A stretch of DNA of 64,000 bases from RGIG3077 sp045541475 (GTDB lineage Bacteria > Bacillota > Clostridia > Oscillospirales > Ruminococcaceae). Shown one piece after another: positions 47,029-56,015 of the stretch; the stretch's first letter is position 1; each line of letters opens with the position of its first letter. Made by a program: the position numbers and the translations under genes. The stretch lies in contig JAZQJI010000022.1 in NCBI GenBank assembly GCA_045541475.1, forward strand, positions 1 to 64,000. The letters are read 5' to 3'. Under the pieces are notes generated by a model. That model worked only from the letters and a program-made list of their open reading frames with translations. It was not told where the DNA came from and made no database searches.

Positions 47029-48507
47029 TCAATGGTTGTCTTCAATATGTTTTATCATAGCGTTACATGCAACTCTGATACCGTTTGCGCTATCGATAAC
47101 ATTTTCGCGCACAAGTAATTTTGTATATTCGCCATTAAGGAAGACATAGTAGCACATTTCGTCGTCAGGTGTCTGGTAAAGTTCAATATTTACCTCATCA
47201 CCGTTTGCACAGCTGTAATTAATGCTTAAGTACGGCGAACTGCCTTTTTGAACGTCTGCGCCGGAATTATCGAGGCTAGAGCAGGTGAGCGATGCCATTG
47301 CAGTGTAAAGCTCTTCAAGCAATGCAGTACCGTTTATATCTCCATAAAGCTCGTGACCATCAAATGTATATTCATTAATATCATCATAGCTGTTGTTGGT
47401 GATATGATGCGTCTGACCGTCAAGATAAAGATCAATTTCTGCGATGTCAGTTTCGTTGTAGTTGGTTACAAGGGTGTGACCGACATAAATCATCGGATTG
47501 TAGATTTCTTCAAGTGTGACATCAAGAAATGTAAGATCGCCGGTTGAGAATAGCACAACTTGTTTTGTATCTTCATACATTGCGTAAATCAAAGTGCCGT
47601 CAATGTTGGTGTTGCCGAATATTAAATCAATCGCCTTGCCATCTTCGGTTTTTAGAGAAAAACGATACTTAGGCTCATCAAGACCATATTGTTCAAGATC
47701 CTGACAGTTTTCCTCAACGAATTCGTAAACAGTTACTCTGATAATATTATCAACAATTGTTGATACATTTGCGTAGTCTACGTTCCAGTCGATAGGGCCT
47801 TTTGCTACCCAACGCTTTGCGCTTGAACTTGAAAAATAGTTTTGCATGGGATAATCTTGCCATGAGTCGCTGTATTCGCCTTCGAATATGAGTTCATTAT
47901 CTCTTTCAAAGCGGATATATTGAATATCACTGTAAATTGTTCCGTATTCAATAATGTAGGGATCTTTGAGGACATTTTTTGAGCAATCGAGAAAGTATCC
48001 ATCTTCGGCACTGATGAGATAGATGTAGTTTTCGCCCTCTCTCATAGCATAGTAGTTTTCGCCTGTGGGTGTAGTGTTGCCGATATATACCTTGTGCTCG
48101 GACATATCAGAAAGTATGCAGTTAACACTTACCGGATTATCAAGTCCATACATTGCAAGATCTTCATTTTGAGCATCAAAGGATATAGTACGGACTGAGC
48201 TTAATCCGCTCATTACAGAAACGGTGCTCTCTATCATTGCCTCGTTTGGCGAAAAATTAACATCATCAATCGACCAATCGTTGTTTTCATAGTGCAGGCG
48301 GTAAAGCTCATCTTTTTCGGTTTCGATTTCTACTGTTCTGATTAAGTTAGAATCAAAAGCAAATAGATTTACCGAGCCGTATTCCATTGCAAGCTCAAGA
48401 TTATCCTTGGCGTTTTTATGTGCTGATAATACATAACCCACTGTGGAAACAGCAGCAACTGCTGCAATGCAAATAATGGATTTTGAATAAACTGAGAGCT
48501 TTCTCAT
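47029..48507 (-). CDS. DUF4340 membrane-anchored protein of an ABC system
   Basis: 492 residues. One N-terminal helix (about 9-27) anchors a long extracytoplasmic beta-rich part with two or three repeats of the DUF4340 pattern (a tryptophan-containing strand, VYIGNTTPTG-type and IDLIFGNTNIDG-type turns). The start codon overlaps the stop of the GldG-like gene by 4 bases. DUF4340 proteins are regular companions of GldG-like ABC transporters; their work is unknown. Confidence 0.82.
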   Translation of the reverse strand: MRKLSVYSKSIICIAAVAAVSTVGYVLSAHKNAKDNLELAMEYGSVNLFAFDSNLIRTVEIETEKDELYRLHYENNDWSIDDVNFSPNEAMIESTVSVMSGLSSVRTISFDAQNEDLAMYGLDNPVSVNCILSDMSEHKVYIGNTTPTGENYYAMREGENYIYLISAEDGYFLDCSKNVLKDPYIIEYGTIYSDIQYIRFERDNELIFEGEYSDSWQDYPMQNYFSSSSAKRWVAKGPIDWNVDYANVSTIVDNIIRVTVYEFVEENCQDLEQYGLDEPKYRFSLKTEDGKAIDLIFGNTNIDGTLIYAMYEDTKQVVLFSTGDLTFLDVTLEEIYNPMIYVGHTLVTNYNETDIAEIDLYLDGQTHHITNNSYDDINEYTFDGHELYGDINGTALLEELYTAMASLTCSSLDNSGADVQKGSSPYLSINYSCANGDEVNIELYQTPDDEMCYYVFLNGEYTKLLVRENVIDSANGIRVACNAMIKHIEDNH

Positions 48508-50105
48508 GAGTTGCGCCTCCTAGCCCATACAACAAAGCCAACAATCGCAACACATACGGGAACAGCGCCGATAGCGAAAAGCAAGCCGTCAGCAGAAGCA
48601 TCATCAGAAATGGTGAAGCTGTCTACTCTCTGAACTTTAGATTCGATAAGCATATCAACAGAGTTATCATAAAGCCATGTGATGCCGCTGAAGAACAAGA
48701 GCATCGGTTCCTGAACAAGTTCACTGTCGATATACATATCATCAATAAAATCAGCAGAACCGAAAAGCAGAATCTGTGCATTTTCAACGCCATTGCCTCT
48801 GGAATTATCCATGGAGCTGAACGCAAGGTAAGGCACGCCGTATTCTTCTTCAACGTCTTTGCCGTCACCGCCGCAGGGTACTGTAACAGCTGTTGCATCA
48901 CCCAAACACTTGATAAGAAGGTCAACCTTAAGGTTGCTGCTGTTTGTTGTGTTTACGTTGTAAACGCTTCGGCTGTTGGGGAAGTATGCATCTATATCGT
49001 TATCTACAAAGCCGGCTGTAAGCGAGGAATATATTGTATCGGCAAATTCAACCTTTAAGTTGTTGGGGTTGCCGGAAACAAAGTTTTCTGCGCCGGTTTC
49101 TTCAATCTTGTCGTAATTAATGCCAAGACCAAACTGTTTGAAGAGAATTTCAAAATTTGTGTAGTTAACTTTATCAGAGTTGGGAGCCATAAGGAAGCAG
49201 ATTTTGCCGCCGTTGTCAAGATATCTTTCAAGCTTTGTAAGCTCATCATCTGTAAGGTCCCATTTAGGATCTGCAACGATGATAATTTTGCAATCCTCGG
49301 GGATAGTATCGCTTGTGATAAGGTTGAGAGTTTTTACAGCATAGCTGTTTGCCTGCAAAAGAGAAACCGCACTGGAGTAGTCCTCTTCAAGAGAGCGCTC
49401 GTCATGACCTTCAAGGAAATAGATTGTAGGCACTTCGCCGTTAAGGCAGTACTGAATAGCACCTGTGATGTAGTTTTCACCGATAAAAGTAAGCGCACTT
49501 GTTATTTCGCTTACTTCAAAAAGATTTGCACTTGCTACTTTTTTGGTTAATCCGTTGCCGGAAACAACGATATCGCCTTCGGTAAGGATAAGGTTGTTAT
49601 CGGGATTGGCTTGCTGTGCAAGGTCGGGACGTTCGGAAAGGTCGAAGTCAATAAGATTGATATGCTCGTATTCGTTATACTGACGCAGTATTTTTGCCAA
49701 AACAAGCGTATCCTTATCTGCTTCAACATCTTCCAGGTCGTAGAAGAAATAGATGGTAATGTCCTTATCCAGATTAGCGAGTACATTGCGTGTTGTATCG
49801 TTAAGAGAATAGTATTTCTGCGGTGTCATATCCCACGAAATGCCAAGCGAATTTGCAAGCAGATTAAGCGGAATAATTGCAAGAACAATAACAACAACAA
49901 GCGACCATGCAAGTATGCGAAGCTTTATCTTGTTTTTCTTTGCCTTTTTGGCACGCTCGTCCTTGGTTTCTACAATGCGCTCGTCCTTTGGCGCAGTTTC
50001 TTTTGCCTCGTTTTCTGCGGCAATTTCGGCAAGCTCGTTATTATCAACAGTTGCTGCGTTTTCGTCGTTAAGCTTTAAATCTTTATCGTTATTCTGTGTA
50101 TTCAT
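48504..50105 (-). CDS. GldG-like auxiliary subunit of ABC transporter
   Basis: 533 residues. A highly charged cytoplasmic N-terminus (about 1-60; Asn, Asp, Glu, Lys) precedes a helix (62-84). A long extracytoplasmic domain with the ABC-transporter auxiliary pattern (VPTIYFLEGHDERSLEEDYS, LTDDELTKLERYLDNGGKICFL) follows, and a C-terminal helix with basic end WARRRNS. It is the GldG partner of GldA/GldF systems. It is co-transcribed with the permease (6-base gap). Confidence 0.86.
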   Translation of the reverse strand: MNTQNNDKDLKLNDENAATVDNNELAEIAAENEAKETAPKDERIVETKDERAKKAKKNKIKLRILAWSLVVVIVLAIIPLNLLANSLGISWDMTPQKYYSLNDTTRNVLANLDKDITIYFFYDLEDVEADKDTLVLAKILRQYNEYEHINLIDFDLSERPDLAQQANPDNNLILTEGDIVVSGNGLTKKVASANLFEVSEITSALTFIGENYITGAIQYCLNGEVPTIYFLEGHDERSLEEDYSSAVSLLQANSYAVKTLNLITSDTIPEDCKIIIVADPKWDLTDDELTKLERYLDNGGKICFLMAPNSDKVNYTNFEILFKQFGLGINYDKIEETGAENFVSGNPNNLKVEFADTIYSSLTAGFVDNDIDAYFPNSRSVYNVNTTNSSNLKVDLLIKCLGDATAVTVPCGGDGKDVEEEYGVPYLAFSSMDNSRGNGVENAQILLFGSADFIDDMYIDSELVQEPMLLFFSGITWLYDNSVDMLIESKVQRVDSFTISDDASADGLLFAIGAVPVCVAIVGFVVWARRRNS

Positions 50106-50111
50106 TTCAAA

Positions 50112-50846
50112 TTACCCCCTGCAGCGTCTTCTCTGGTCGATAGAAATCATAGTAAATGCCAGAGCTGCGCATGTAAATGTAATATAGAAAACCAAATCGG
50201 CAAGGCTGAACCAGCCGAGTGCGAAGTTAAAGAATCTTTCCTGAGCTGAAATTGCATCAAGGATATTGGGGATTACAGGAAGATTTGAGATAAGTACGTT
50301 TTCCTTGAAAACATCAACAAGATAAAGGCCGAGCATACAAGCTTCGCCCAAAACTACTGCGATAACCTGATTTTCAGTAAATGACGACATCAGCATGCCG
50401 ATTGCAATAAGGCAGAAGCCCCATGCGATGAAGCCGATGTAACCGCAGATAAGTCCGGACCATACGATTGTGCCCGTGCTTGCGATGATTATAGGGAAAA
50501 CAAGGCTTAATGCTGTCATAAAAAGGAAAACAACAGCTACTGCCAAAAATTTGCCTACAACAACCGAAAACAAACTTACCGGGGAAGCAAGCAGCAGAAC
50601 CTCAGTGTTGCCGCGGCGTTCTTCAGCAAAGGTTTTCATAGTGAGAGCAGGTATAAGGAATATGAAATAAAACATATTCTGATAAAGAATGTGGTAAGCG
50701 TATGAAAACTCATTGGTTGAAGAGTCGGTTGTGGTGATTACGTTAATAAAGGTTTGTGCAAAAATAAAAAGAAAAATTGCGCTAAGTACATATACCATTG
50801 GTGAAAAAAAGAATGACTGCAATTCTTTTTTGAATATGTAACGCAT
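50112..50846 (-). CDS. ABC-2 type permease (GldF-like)
   Basis: 244 residues with six hydrophobic segments, opening MRYIFKKELQSFFFSPMVY, and the ERRGNTEVLLLASPVS loop common to ABC-2 permeases of this class. The ATG at 50846 is chosen for GAGG 5 bases upstream; the frame extends farther but with unlikely composition. It is transcribed after the ATPase with a 93-base gap. Confidence 0.9.
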   Translation of the reverse strand: MRYIFKKELQSFFFSPMVYVLSAIFLFIFAQTFINVITTTDSSTNEFSYAYHILYQNMFYFIFLIPALTMKTFAEERRGNTEVLLLASPVSLFSVVVGKFLAVAVVFLFMTALSLVFPIIIASTGTIVWSGLICGYIGFIAWGFCLIAIGMLMSSFTENQVIAVVLGEACMLGLYLVDVFKENVLISNLPVIPNILDAISAQERFFNFALGWFSLADLVFYITFTCAALAFTMISIDQRRRCRG

Positions 50847-50939
50847 AATAACCTCGTTTCTCCGCAGCTTTATAAAAATGATTTTTATCGTAAACAAAAT
50901 TTGCAGGCACGCTTGTGCGGCAGCGTGCAAAATTTAATT

Positions 50940-51917
50940 TTATCTGGCCTTTTTGCTTGTAAGGCTTACAAACACGTCTTCAAGACTTGTCTTTTCTTCA
51001 GTAAATTCAACAAGTGCCAAGTCAGAATCGACAACCCTTTTAAGCACGCTTTGGCGTACACGTTGGTCGGTAACGTCAATTTTAAACTGATTTGTATTAG
51101 CGTCAAGCTCTTCAACGCCGTAAATCTGTCTTACGCCGTTAACGCTCTTAAGCAGGTCGTAAGCCTTGTTCTTGTCGCCTTCAATTTTAAGGCTGTAAAC
51201 GGAGTGTCTGTCCATACCATGTGCAAGGTTCCAAGGGGTATCAACCGCTTTGATTTTACCTTTATCAATAATTACAACTCTTTCGCAAACTGCGCTTACT
51301 TCCTGCAAAATGTGTGAGCTGAAAATGATTGTTCTATCCTTTTTAAGCGATTTTATAACGTTTCGCACTTCAAGAGTCTGGTTGGGGTCAAGACCAACTG
51401 TGGGCTCGTCCAAAATCAGAACCTTTGGGTCTGCAAGAATAGCCTGCGCAAAGCCGACTCTTTGTCTGTAACCTTTGGAAAGGTTTTTGATGAGTCTTTT
51501 CTGAACATCGGTAATGCGCAGCATGGACATCGCTTTTTCTACACTGGATTTTATCTGATTTTTGGGGATTTGCTTTATGCCTGCGCAAAATTCAAGATAT
51601 TCACGCACTTTCATATCCATGTATACGGGTGGTTGTTCGGGAAGATAGCCGATTTTTCTGCGTACTGCCATTGGGTCGTCGTTGATGTCAACACCATCGA
51701 CAAGAACTTGTCCGGAAGAGGCAGGCAAATATCCTGTGATAATGTTCATTGTTGTGGATTTTCCCGCACCGTTGGGTCCTAAAAAACCAAGTATTTCGTT
51801 ATCATTTACGGTAAACGAAAGATCATCAACGGCGAGAATGTTTCCGTATATCTTGGTTAAGTTTTTAATTTCAATCATACCGCTTTTTGTGTGCAGCGCC
51901 GTAATTTCGCGCCGCAT
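50940..51917 (-). CDS. ABC transporter ATP-binding protein (GldA-like)
   Basis: 326 residues when started at the ATG at 51917, which has AAAGGAG 4-5 bases upstream. The usual family start MIEIKNLTKIYG lies 13 codons later but has a poor ribosome site, so either is possible. Walker A GPNGAGKST, signature LSKGYRQRV and Walker B VLILDEPTVGLDP are intact, and a C-terminal domain of about 90 residues follows. First gene of a four-gene unit. Confidence 0.92.
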   Translation of the reverse strand: MRREITALHTKSGMIEIKNLTKIYGNILAVDDLSFTVNDNEILGFLGPNGAGKSTTMNIITGYLPASSGQVLVDGVDINDDPMAVRRKIGYLPEQPPVYMDMKVREYLEFCAGIKQIPKNQIKSSVEKAMSMLRITDVQKRLIKNLSKGYRQRVGFAQAILADPKVLILDEPTVGLDPNQTLEVRNVIKSLKKDRTIIFSSHILQEVSAVCERVVIIDKGKIKAVDTPWNLAHGMDRHSVYSLKIEGDKNKAYDLLKSVNGVRQIYGVEELDANTNQFKIDVTDQRVRQSVLKRVVDSDLALVEFTEEKTSLEDVFVSLTSKKAR

Positions 51918-52126
51918 CAAGCTCCTTTCATAAAATGTATCGATATGCTGCTTTATACTATATATAATAATATATCTTAACGGCAGCAAAACAAAACCTT
52001 AAAATGTGTTGTGCAAAGCCAAATGTAGCTTGATACACATAAATTATTATAGCAAAAATACAATATGCAATTGTTAACAAACTGTTACAAGCGCAGAAAT
52101 GTTTTAGATAATCTGCCGCAATAAGT

Positions 52127-52162
52127 CTATTTAAAACAATTGTACAATTTAAACCTTTAAAT
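52127..52162 (+). repeat. AT-rich inverted repeat upstream of GH48
   Basis: CTATTTAAA and TTTAAATAG form arms around an AT-rich centre in the 530-base gap between the ABC operon and the GH48 gene, about 110 bases before its promoter. Could be an operator. Apart from the promoter, the leader and this repeat, I see nothing else in the gap. Confidence 0.45.
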
Positions 52163-52272
52163 AGTCTTTAATTTAAACTTTTTGTGCAAGTCAACTTGAA
52201 CAAAACGGCAAGCTTGTTTTTGTAAAAAGCTTACAAATATCGATTACATGCCGAAAAAAAAGCGATATTTGC

Positions 52273-52301
52273 TTGACACTTGAAATTTTTACCGCTATAA
52301 T
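52273..52301 (+). promoter_or_regulatory. GH48 promoter
   Basis: TTGACA (52273-52278), 17 bases, TATAAT (52296-52301), perfect consensus. It leaves a leader of about 140 bases. Confidence 0.85.
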
Positions 52302-52366
52302 TGTGGTATAAAGGTAGAGTGGCGATATATCTATTTATATGCCATTTTACACAATAACGGTTCATT

Positions 52367-52422
52367 GACAACGTCGGCGTGATTGATAACGATGTCATCA
52401 GCGGCAGTTGTCTTCGACAATT
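52367..52422 (+). promoter_or_regulatory. mutually exclusive stems in the GH48 mRNA leader
   Basis: GACAAC (52367-52372) can pair with GTTGTC (52407-52412), while the same GTTGTC can form a tight 7-bp hairpin with GACAATT (52416-52422) through a TTC loop. Such competing stems are a hallmark of leader regulation, but no ligand class is recognised. Confidence 0.45.
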
Positions 52423-52450
52423 AAATTTTTCGAGAGGAGAAAAGAAAGTT

Positions 52451-54853
52451 ATGAAAATCAAATTCAGCAGACTTATCGCAGCTGCTGCTTCTGCAGCAAT
52501 GGTTGTAAGTGCTGCAGCACCTGTTGCTTCAGCTTATGACGGCAGAAGAACAATCCCTGAGAACTTTGACGGAACTGATACTTCATACAAGGCTCGTTTT
52601 ATGTCACTTTATACTGACGTACTTACAAACGGCCAGGCAAACGGATATTTGAGCTCTAACAGCACAGTTTCCGGTGGTTTCGGTATTCCTTACCACTCAG
52701 TTGAAGAGGTTTGCGTTGAAGCACCTGACTACGGTCATTTGACCACATCCGAGGCTATGTCCTATCTCGTATGGATCGCAGCAATGAGAGACTACATTGT
52801 TGAGAACGATTCTACATACGGCACAACAGGCGACCTCACAAAAGCATGGGAAACAATGGAATACATGGTTCCCGGTTGGAAGGATACATCTACTGCAACT
52901 ACAAAATCTGTTCAGACAGGTTTCTGGGGCGGCACACCTTCCGCACAGTACAGCTCTGATGAGCCTGCTACTCCCGACCTTTATCCTTCGGGTACAGACG
53001 CTAACAACACAGGTGAAGATCCTATTTACAGCTACTTCCAGACAGCTTACAAATCTGATGTAGGTGTTTATTTGCTTCACTGGCTCGCTGACGTTGATGA
53101 CTGGTACGGCTATTCCGGACGTTTCAATTCCGGTAAGGACCTCGGTTCCTTCACATTCATCAACACATTCCAGCGTGGTGAACAGGAATCTTGTTTCGAA
53201 ACAATTCCTCATCCCTCAGTAGAAACTCTTGAATATGGTATCACTGGCCGCGGTATTATCGCAGCATTCAACTGCGAATCCAATCCCGCTAAGCAGTGGC
53301 GTTACACAAACGCTCCTGACGCTGAAGGCCGTGCTATTCAGGGTGTTTATTTCGCAAGCAGATACGGCGTAAGCGGTTACTCTTCTCTCGCTTCTGATGC
53401 AGGTAAGATGACTGACTACCTCCGTGGCGATATGTTTGATAAGTACTACAAACCCATCGGCTGCCAGAATAAGAGCGCTAAGAGAAGCGGCACATATGAT
53501 AGCTGCCACTATCTCATGGGTTGGTACACATCATGGGGCGGAGCTCTTGATGGTATGTGGAGATGGAAGATTGCGTGCTCACACGTTCACTACTTCTATC
53601 AGAACCCGCTTCAGGCTTACGCTGCTCTCGTTGATACAGGTATCAACAGCGGCATGAAGGCTTCAAACGCTACAACTGACTGGGCAACATCTCTTACACG
53701 TCAGCTCGAACTCTTCCAGTGGCTCCAGTCCGCTGAAGGTCCTTTCGCAGGCGGTTGCTCCAACAGCTACAACAACTACTCAACATATCCCGCAGGCTCA
53801 ACAACATTCTATGATATGGTTTACGTTGAGCACCCTGTTTACGCTGACCCCGGTTCTAACCACTGGATCGGTAACCAGGTATGGGCTACTCAGAGACTTA
53901 CAGAACTTTACTACTACACAATCCAGGATGCTGGCCAGAATGCTTATGCTGATAAGGCTAACGAACAGCTTGCTTCTGTTCTTCCTTCTTGGGTACAGTG
54001 GTTTGTTGATGAAACATTGTGGGATGACGCAGCAGAAGCTGAAGTTGGAATCGAAGGCGCTAACTATGCTATCCCCGGCGGTATTAACTGGACAGGTGCA
54101 CCTGCTACATGGACAGGTACAAAGCCCGCATCCAGCGCAGTACATGCTGCTGAAATCACATACTACACAGCTTCCGACATCGGATGTGTTGCTTCACTTG
54201 CTAACACATTGCTTTGGTACGCAGCTGCAACAGATTTGACAGCTGATACATCTGACGACGCTCTTGGCGATGACGCATTTGACGTTGCTAAGAAGCTTAT
54301 CGACAGAGCATGGGCTCTCAACCGTGATGATATCGGTGTTTCCGGTATTGAAACAAACGGTTCTTACTCTCGTATGTTCACACAGGTAGTTTACGTTCCT
54401 ACATCTTACAACGGCAAGATGCCTAACGGCGACCCGATCGTAAACGGCGCTACATTCTCCAGCATCCGTACAGAATACGAAAAGGTTGAAAGATACCAGG
54501 AAATGAAGGCTGTATTTGATGAAACAGGTTCAACTGAAAGCTACGAATACTATCTCCACAGATTCTGGCACGCTGGCGACATGCTGATGGCTCTCGGTAC
54601 AATGGCACTTCTCTTCCCCGATGAAGTTCCTGAAAGCGAAGATGCAGGTCTCCTCGGTGACGTTAACAACGATGGTAAGGTTAACGCAATGGACGCTACA
54701 CTCGCAGCTAGATACGCAGTAGGCTCTTATAGCCTCGATGCTGCAGCTATCAAGCGCGGTGACGTTAACGGCGATGGTAAGGTTAACGCTATGGACGCTA
54801 CACTTATCGCAAGATATGCAGTAGGTTCCTTGGCTAAGTTCCCCATCCAGTAA
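52451..54853 (+). CDS. GH48 cellobiohydrolase with type I-like dockerin
   Basis: 800 residues. Signal peptide (1-28), GH48 catalytic domain (about 29-720), then a dockerin (735-800). The VEAPDYGHLTTSEA block contains the glutamate (about residue 101) that acts as the proton donor in known GH48 enzymes, and the LADVDDWYGY block is conserved. The dockerin has two near-perfect calcium-loop repeats, each GDVN.DGKVNAMDAT. GH48 is the major processive cellulase of cellulosomes, so this enzyme should sit on a scaffoldin. The ATG at 52451 has GAGAGGAG about 12 bases upstream. It is monocistronic between a promoter and a terminator. Confidence 0.95.
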   Translation: MKIKFSRLIAAAASAAMVVSAAAPVASAYDGRRTIPENFDGTDTSYKARFMSLYTDVLTNGQANGYLSSNSTVSGGFGIPYHSVEEVCVEAPDYGHLTTSEAMSYLVWIAAMRDYIVENDSTYGTTGDLTKAWETMEYMVPGWKDTSTATTKSVQTGFWGGTPSAQYSSDEPATPDLYPSGTDANNTGEDPIYSYFQTAYKSDVGVYLLHWLADVDDWYGYSGRFNSGKDLGSFTFINTFQRGEQESCFETIPHPSVETLEYGITGRGIIAAFNCESNPAKQWRYTNAPDAEGRAIQGVYFASRYGVSGYSSLASDAGKMTDYLRGDMFDKYYKPIGCQNKSAKRSGTYDSCHYLMGWYTSWGGALDGMWRWKIACSHVHYFYQNPLQAYAALVDTGINSGMKASNATTDWATSLTRQLELFQWLQSAEGPFAGGCSNSYNNYSTYPAGSTTFYDMVYVEHPVYADPGSNHWIGNQVWATQRLTELYYYTIQDAGQNAYADKANEQLASVLPSWVQWFVDETLWDDAAEAEVGIEGANYAIPGGINWTGAPATWTGTKPASSAVHAAEITYYTASDIGCVASLANTLLWYAAATDLTADTSDDALGDDAFDVAKKLIDRAWALNRDDIGVSGIETNGSYSRMFTQVVYVPTSYNGKMPNGDPIVNGATFSSIRTEYEKVERYQEMKAVFDETGSTESYEYYLHRFWHAGDMLMALGTMALLFPDEVPESEDAGLLGDVNNDGKVNAMDATLAARYAVGSYSLDAAAIKRGDVNGDGKVNAMDATLIARYAVGSLAKFPIQ

Positions 54854-54891
54854 TCCAATAGTCATATAGTATTATTGTCGATTAAATGATT

Positions 54892-54923
54892 AAACGGGAT
54901 GCATTATGCATCCCGTTTTTTTG
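54892..54923 (+). terminator. GH48 terminator
   Basis: AAACGGGATGC-ATTAT-GCATCCCGTTT followed by a T-run. Confidence 0.93.
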
Positions 54924-55055
54924 TCAATTTTTTCAAATTATAATATCAAAAAAAGCGGCTAAAATAATAGCGGAAATGTAATTTACAATTTCTGATAAAC
55001 TTTGGCGTGCCGCTTGCCGTAAATGCGGCGCTGCATTGCGCAGCATGGAGATTTT

Positions 55056-55268
55056 ATGTGGGATAAACTTGCACTTATTTTGCTGATTGTCGGCGGACTT
55101 AACTGGGGTCTTGTTGGCATTTTCAGTTTCGATTTAGTGGCTTGGCTATTCGGCGGCGTAGGCGCGGTGCTCAGCAGAACTGTTTACATTCTTGTTGCGC
55201 TCTCTGCAATATGGTGTATATCGCTCTTATTCAGAGACAACAGCCTCGCTGAAGCTCACGAAGTCTAA
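55056..55268 (+). CDS. DUF378-type small membrane protein
   Basis: 70 residues, two hydrophobic helices with the motif GGLNWGLVGIF that marks DUF378. The ATG at 55056 with GGAG 7 bases upstream is chosen over an upstream in-frame start. Function unknown. Confidence 0.8.
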   Translation: MWDKLALILLIVGGLNWGLVGIFSFDLVAWLFGGVGAVLSRTVYILVALSAIWCISLLFRDNSLAEAHEV

Positions 55269-55296
55269 AGCGTAACGGGGCGGTTATGGCTGCCCC

Positions 55297-55399
55297 TTCC
55301 ACGCTTTGAAACGCATTGTGTACCGCCTTGGCTTGCTATTTTATTGTTGCCGTCGGCAAGTCTTGATATACGATATACAGTGCGTTTCAAGGCGTGGAA
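55297..55399. repeat. long inverted repeat (about 24-bp arms) after the DUF378 gene
   Basis: Left arm TTCCACGCTTTGAAACGCAT (55297 onward) and right arm ending GCGTTTCAAGGCGTGGAA (to 55399) match over 24 bases; the two differences become G-U pairs in RNA. The loop contains a small hairpin TTGCCG-T-CGGCAA. It could be a large RNA hairpin, a small non-autonomous mobile element, or the terminator region of the DUF378 gene; no T-run follows. Confidence 0.7.
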
Positions 55400-55490
55400 A
55401 CCTTTAATATTTGTTATGTGAAAACTGCTCAATATCGCATTTGCAAAGTTGTGAGAAATTACAAAATATCACCAACGGAAAGCAAAAGCA

Positions 55491-55519
55491 TTGACATTTT
55501 TGAGAAAATAGGGTATACT
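55491..55519 (+). promoter_or_regulatory. promoter of a gene-less transcription unit
   Basis: TTGACA (55491-55496), 17 bases, TATACT (55514-55519). No coding start follows before the hairpin at 55610. Confidence 0.7.
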
Positions 55520-55525
55520 ATACAT

Positions 55526-55635
55526 GATGTTAAATAATTGTTTTATTGACATCCGTTTTGTTGTCTCCTTTCTTTTGTTCTACACATATTTTTATCTCTT
55601 ATTATCTTTGCAGAGCGTGGCTCTGCTATTTTTTT
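55526..55635 (+). ncRNA. candidate small RNA of about 110 nt
   Basis: The promoter at 55491-55519 and a perfect 7-bp hairpin GCAGAGC-GTG-GCTCTGC (55610-55626) with a following T-run bound a U-rich transcript without an open reading frame. No known RNA family is recognised. The 3' hairpin alone is a good terminator. Confidence 0.45.
55610..55635 (+). terminator. terminator of the candidate small RNA
   Basis: GCAGAGC-GTG-GCTCTGC, then TATTTTTTT. Confidence 0.85.
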
Positions 55636-55645
55636 GCCTTATATC

Positions 55646-55674
55646 TTGACAAAATTGCTTTTTTGATGTATAAT
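55646..55674 (+). promoter_or_regulatory. promoter of the tRNA/tRNA-like array
   Basis: TTGACA (55646-55651), 17 bases, TATAAT (55669-55674), perfect consensus. The first tRNA-like unit starts about 100 bases downstream. Confidence 0.85.
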
Positions 55675-55778
55675 CACCTTATTATGTTTGTGCATGATTT
55701 TGGTTGTAATACGCAGATTTCAAAAGATATTTTGTGTTGATATGTATGCAACAGATTTGCTTTAATTGAATACAAAAT

Positions 55779-55868
55779 GCTAGTGTAGCACAGTAGGTAG
55801 TGCAGCGCATTCGTAATGCGCAGGTCGTGGGTTGTCGGTAAAGCGACATCACAACGGACACTGCAAGC
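55779..55868 (+). ncRNA. tRNA-like RNA 1 with Thr(CGT) anticodon and abnormal T-arm
   Basis: Acceptor GCTAGTG, D-arm GCAC/GTGC, anticodon stem GCGCA/TGCGC with loop TTCGTAA, and variable loop AGGTC are all tRNA-like. Instead of a 17-base T-arm there are 32 bases (GTGGGTTGTCGGTAAAGCGA and onward) containing TGTCG-GTAAAG-CGACA, then CACT-GCA-AGC, which can re-form the acceptor stem with a 3-base bulge. No CCA follows. Either a decayed tRNA or a structured RNA built on a tRNA scaffold. Confidence 0.7.
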
Positions 55869-55896
55869 CTTGCAAAATCAAAACTGAATATCAAAT

Positions 55897-55987
55897 GCTT
55901 GTGTGGCTCAGTCGGTAGAGCAGTTCATTCGTAATGAACGGGTCGTGGGTTGTCAGTAAAGCGACATCACAAACGGACACAGCAAGC
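55897..55987 (+). ncRNA. tRNA-like RNA 2 with Thr(CGT) anticodon and abnormal T-arm
   Basis: Acceptor GCTTGTG, D-arm GCTC/GAGC, anticodon stem GTTCA/TGAAC with loop TTCGTAA. The 33-base region in place of the T-arm is the same as unit 1 apart from two changes, and is followed by CACA-GCA-AGC. Compared with unit 1, acceptor position 4 changed A to T and its partner changed T to A; the D and anticodon stems also changed on both sides. No CCA follows. Confidence 0.7.
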
Positions 55988-56015
55988 CTTGCAAAATCAA
56001 AACTGAATACAAAAT

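Noticed and set aside
52379..52450. Start of GH48 at the upstream GTG (24 residues earlier).
   Set aside because: The ATG at 52451 gives a proper signal peptide and has a GAGAGGAG ribosome site; the upstream part is structured leader.
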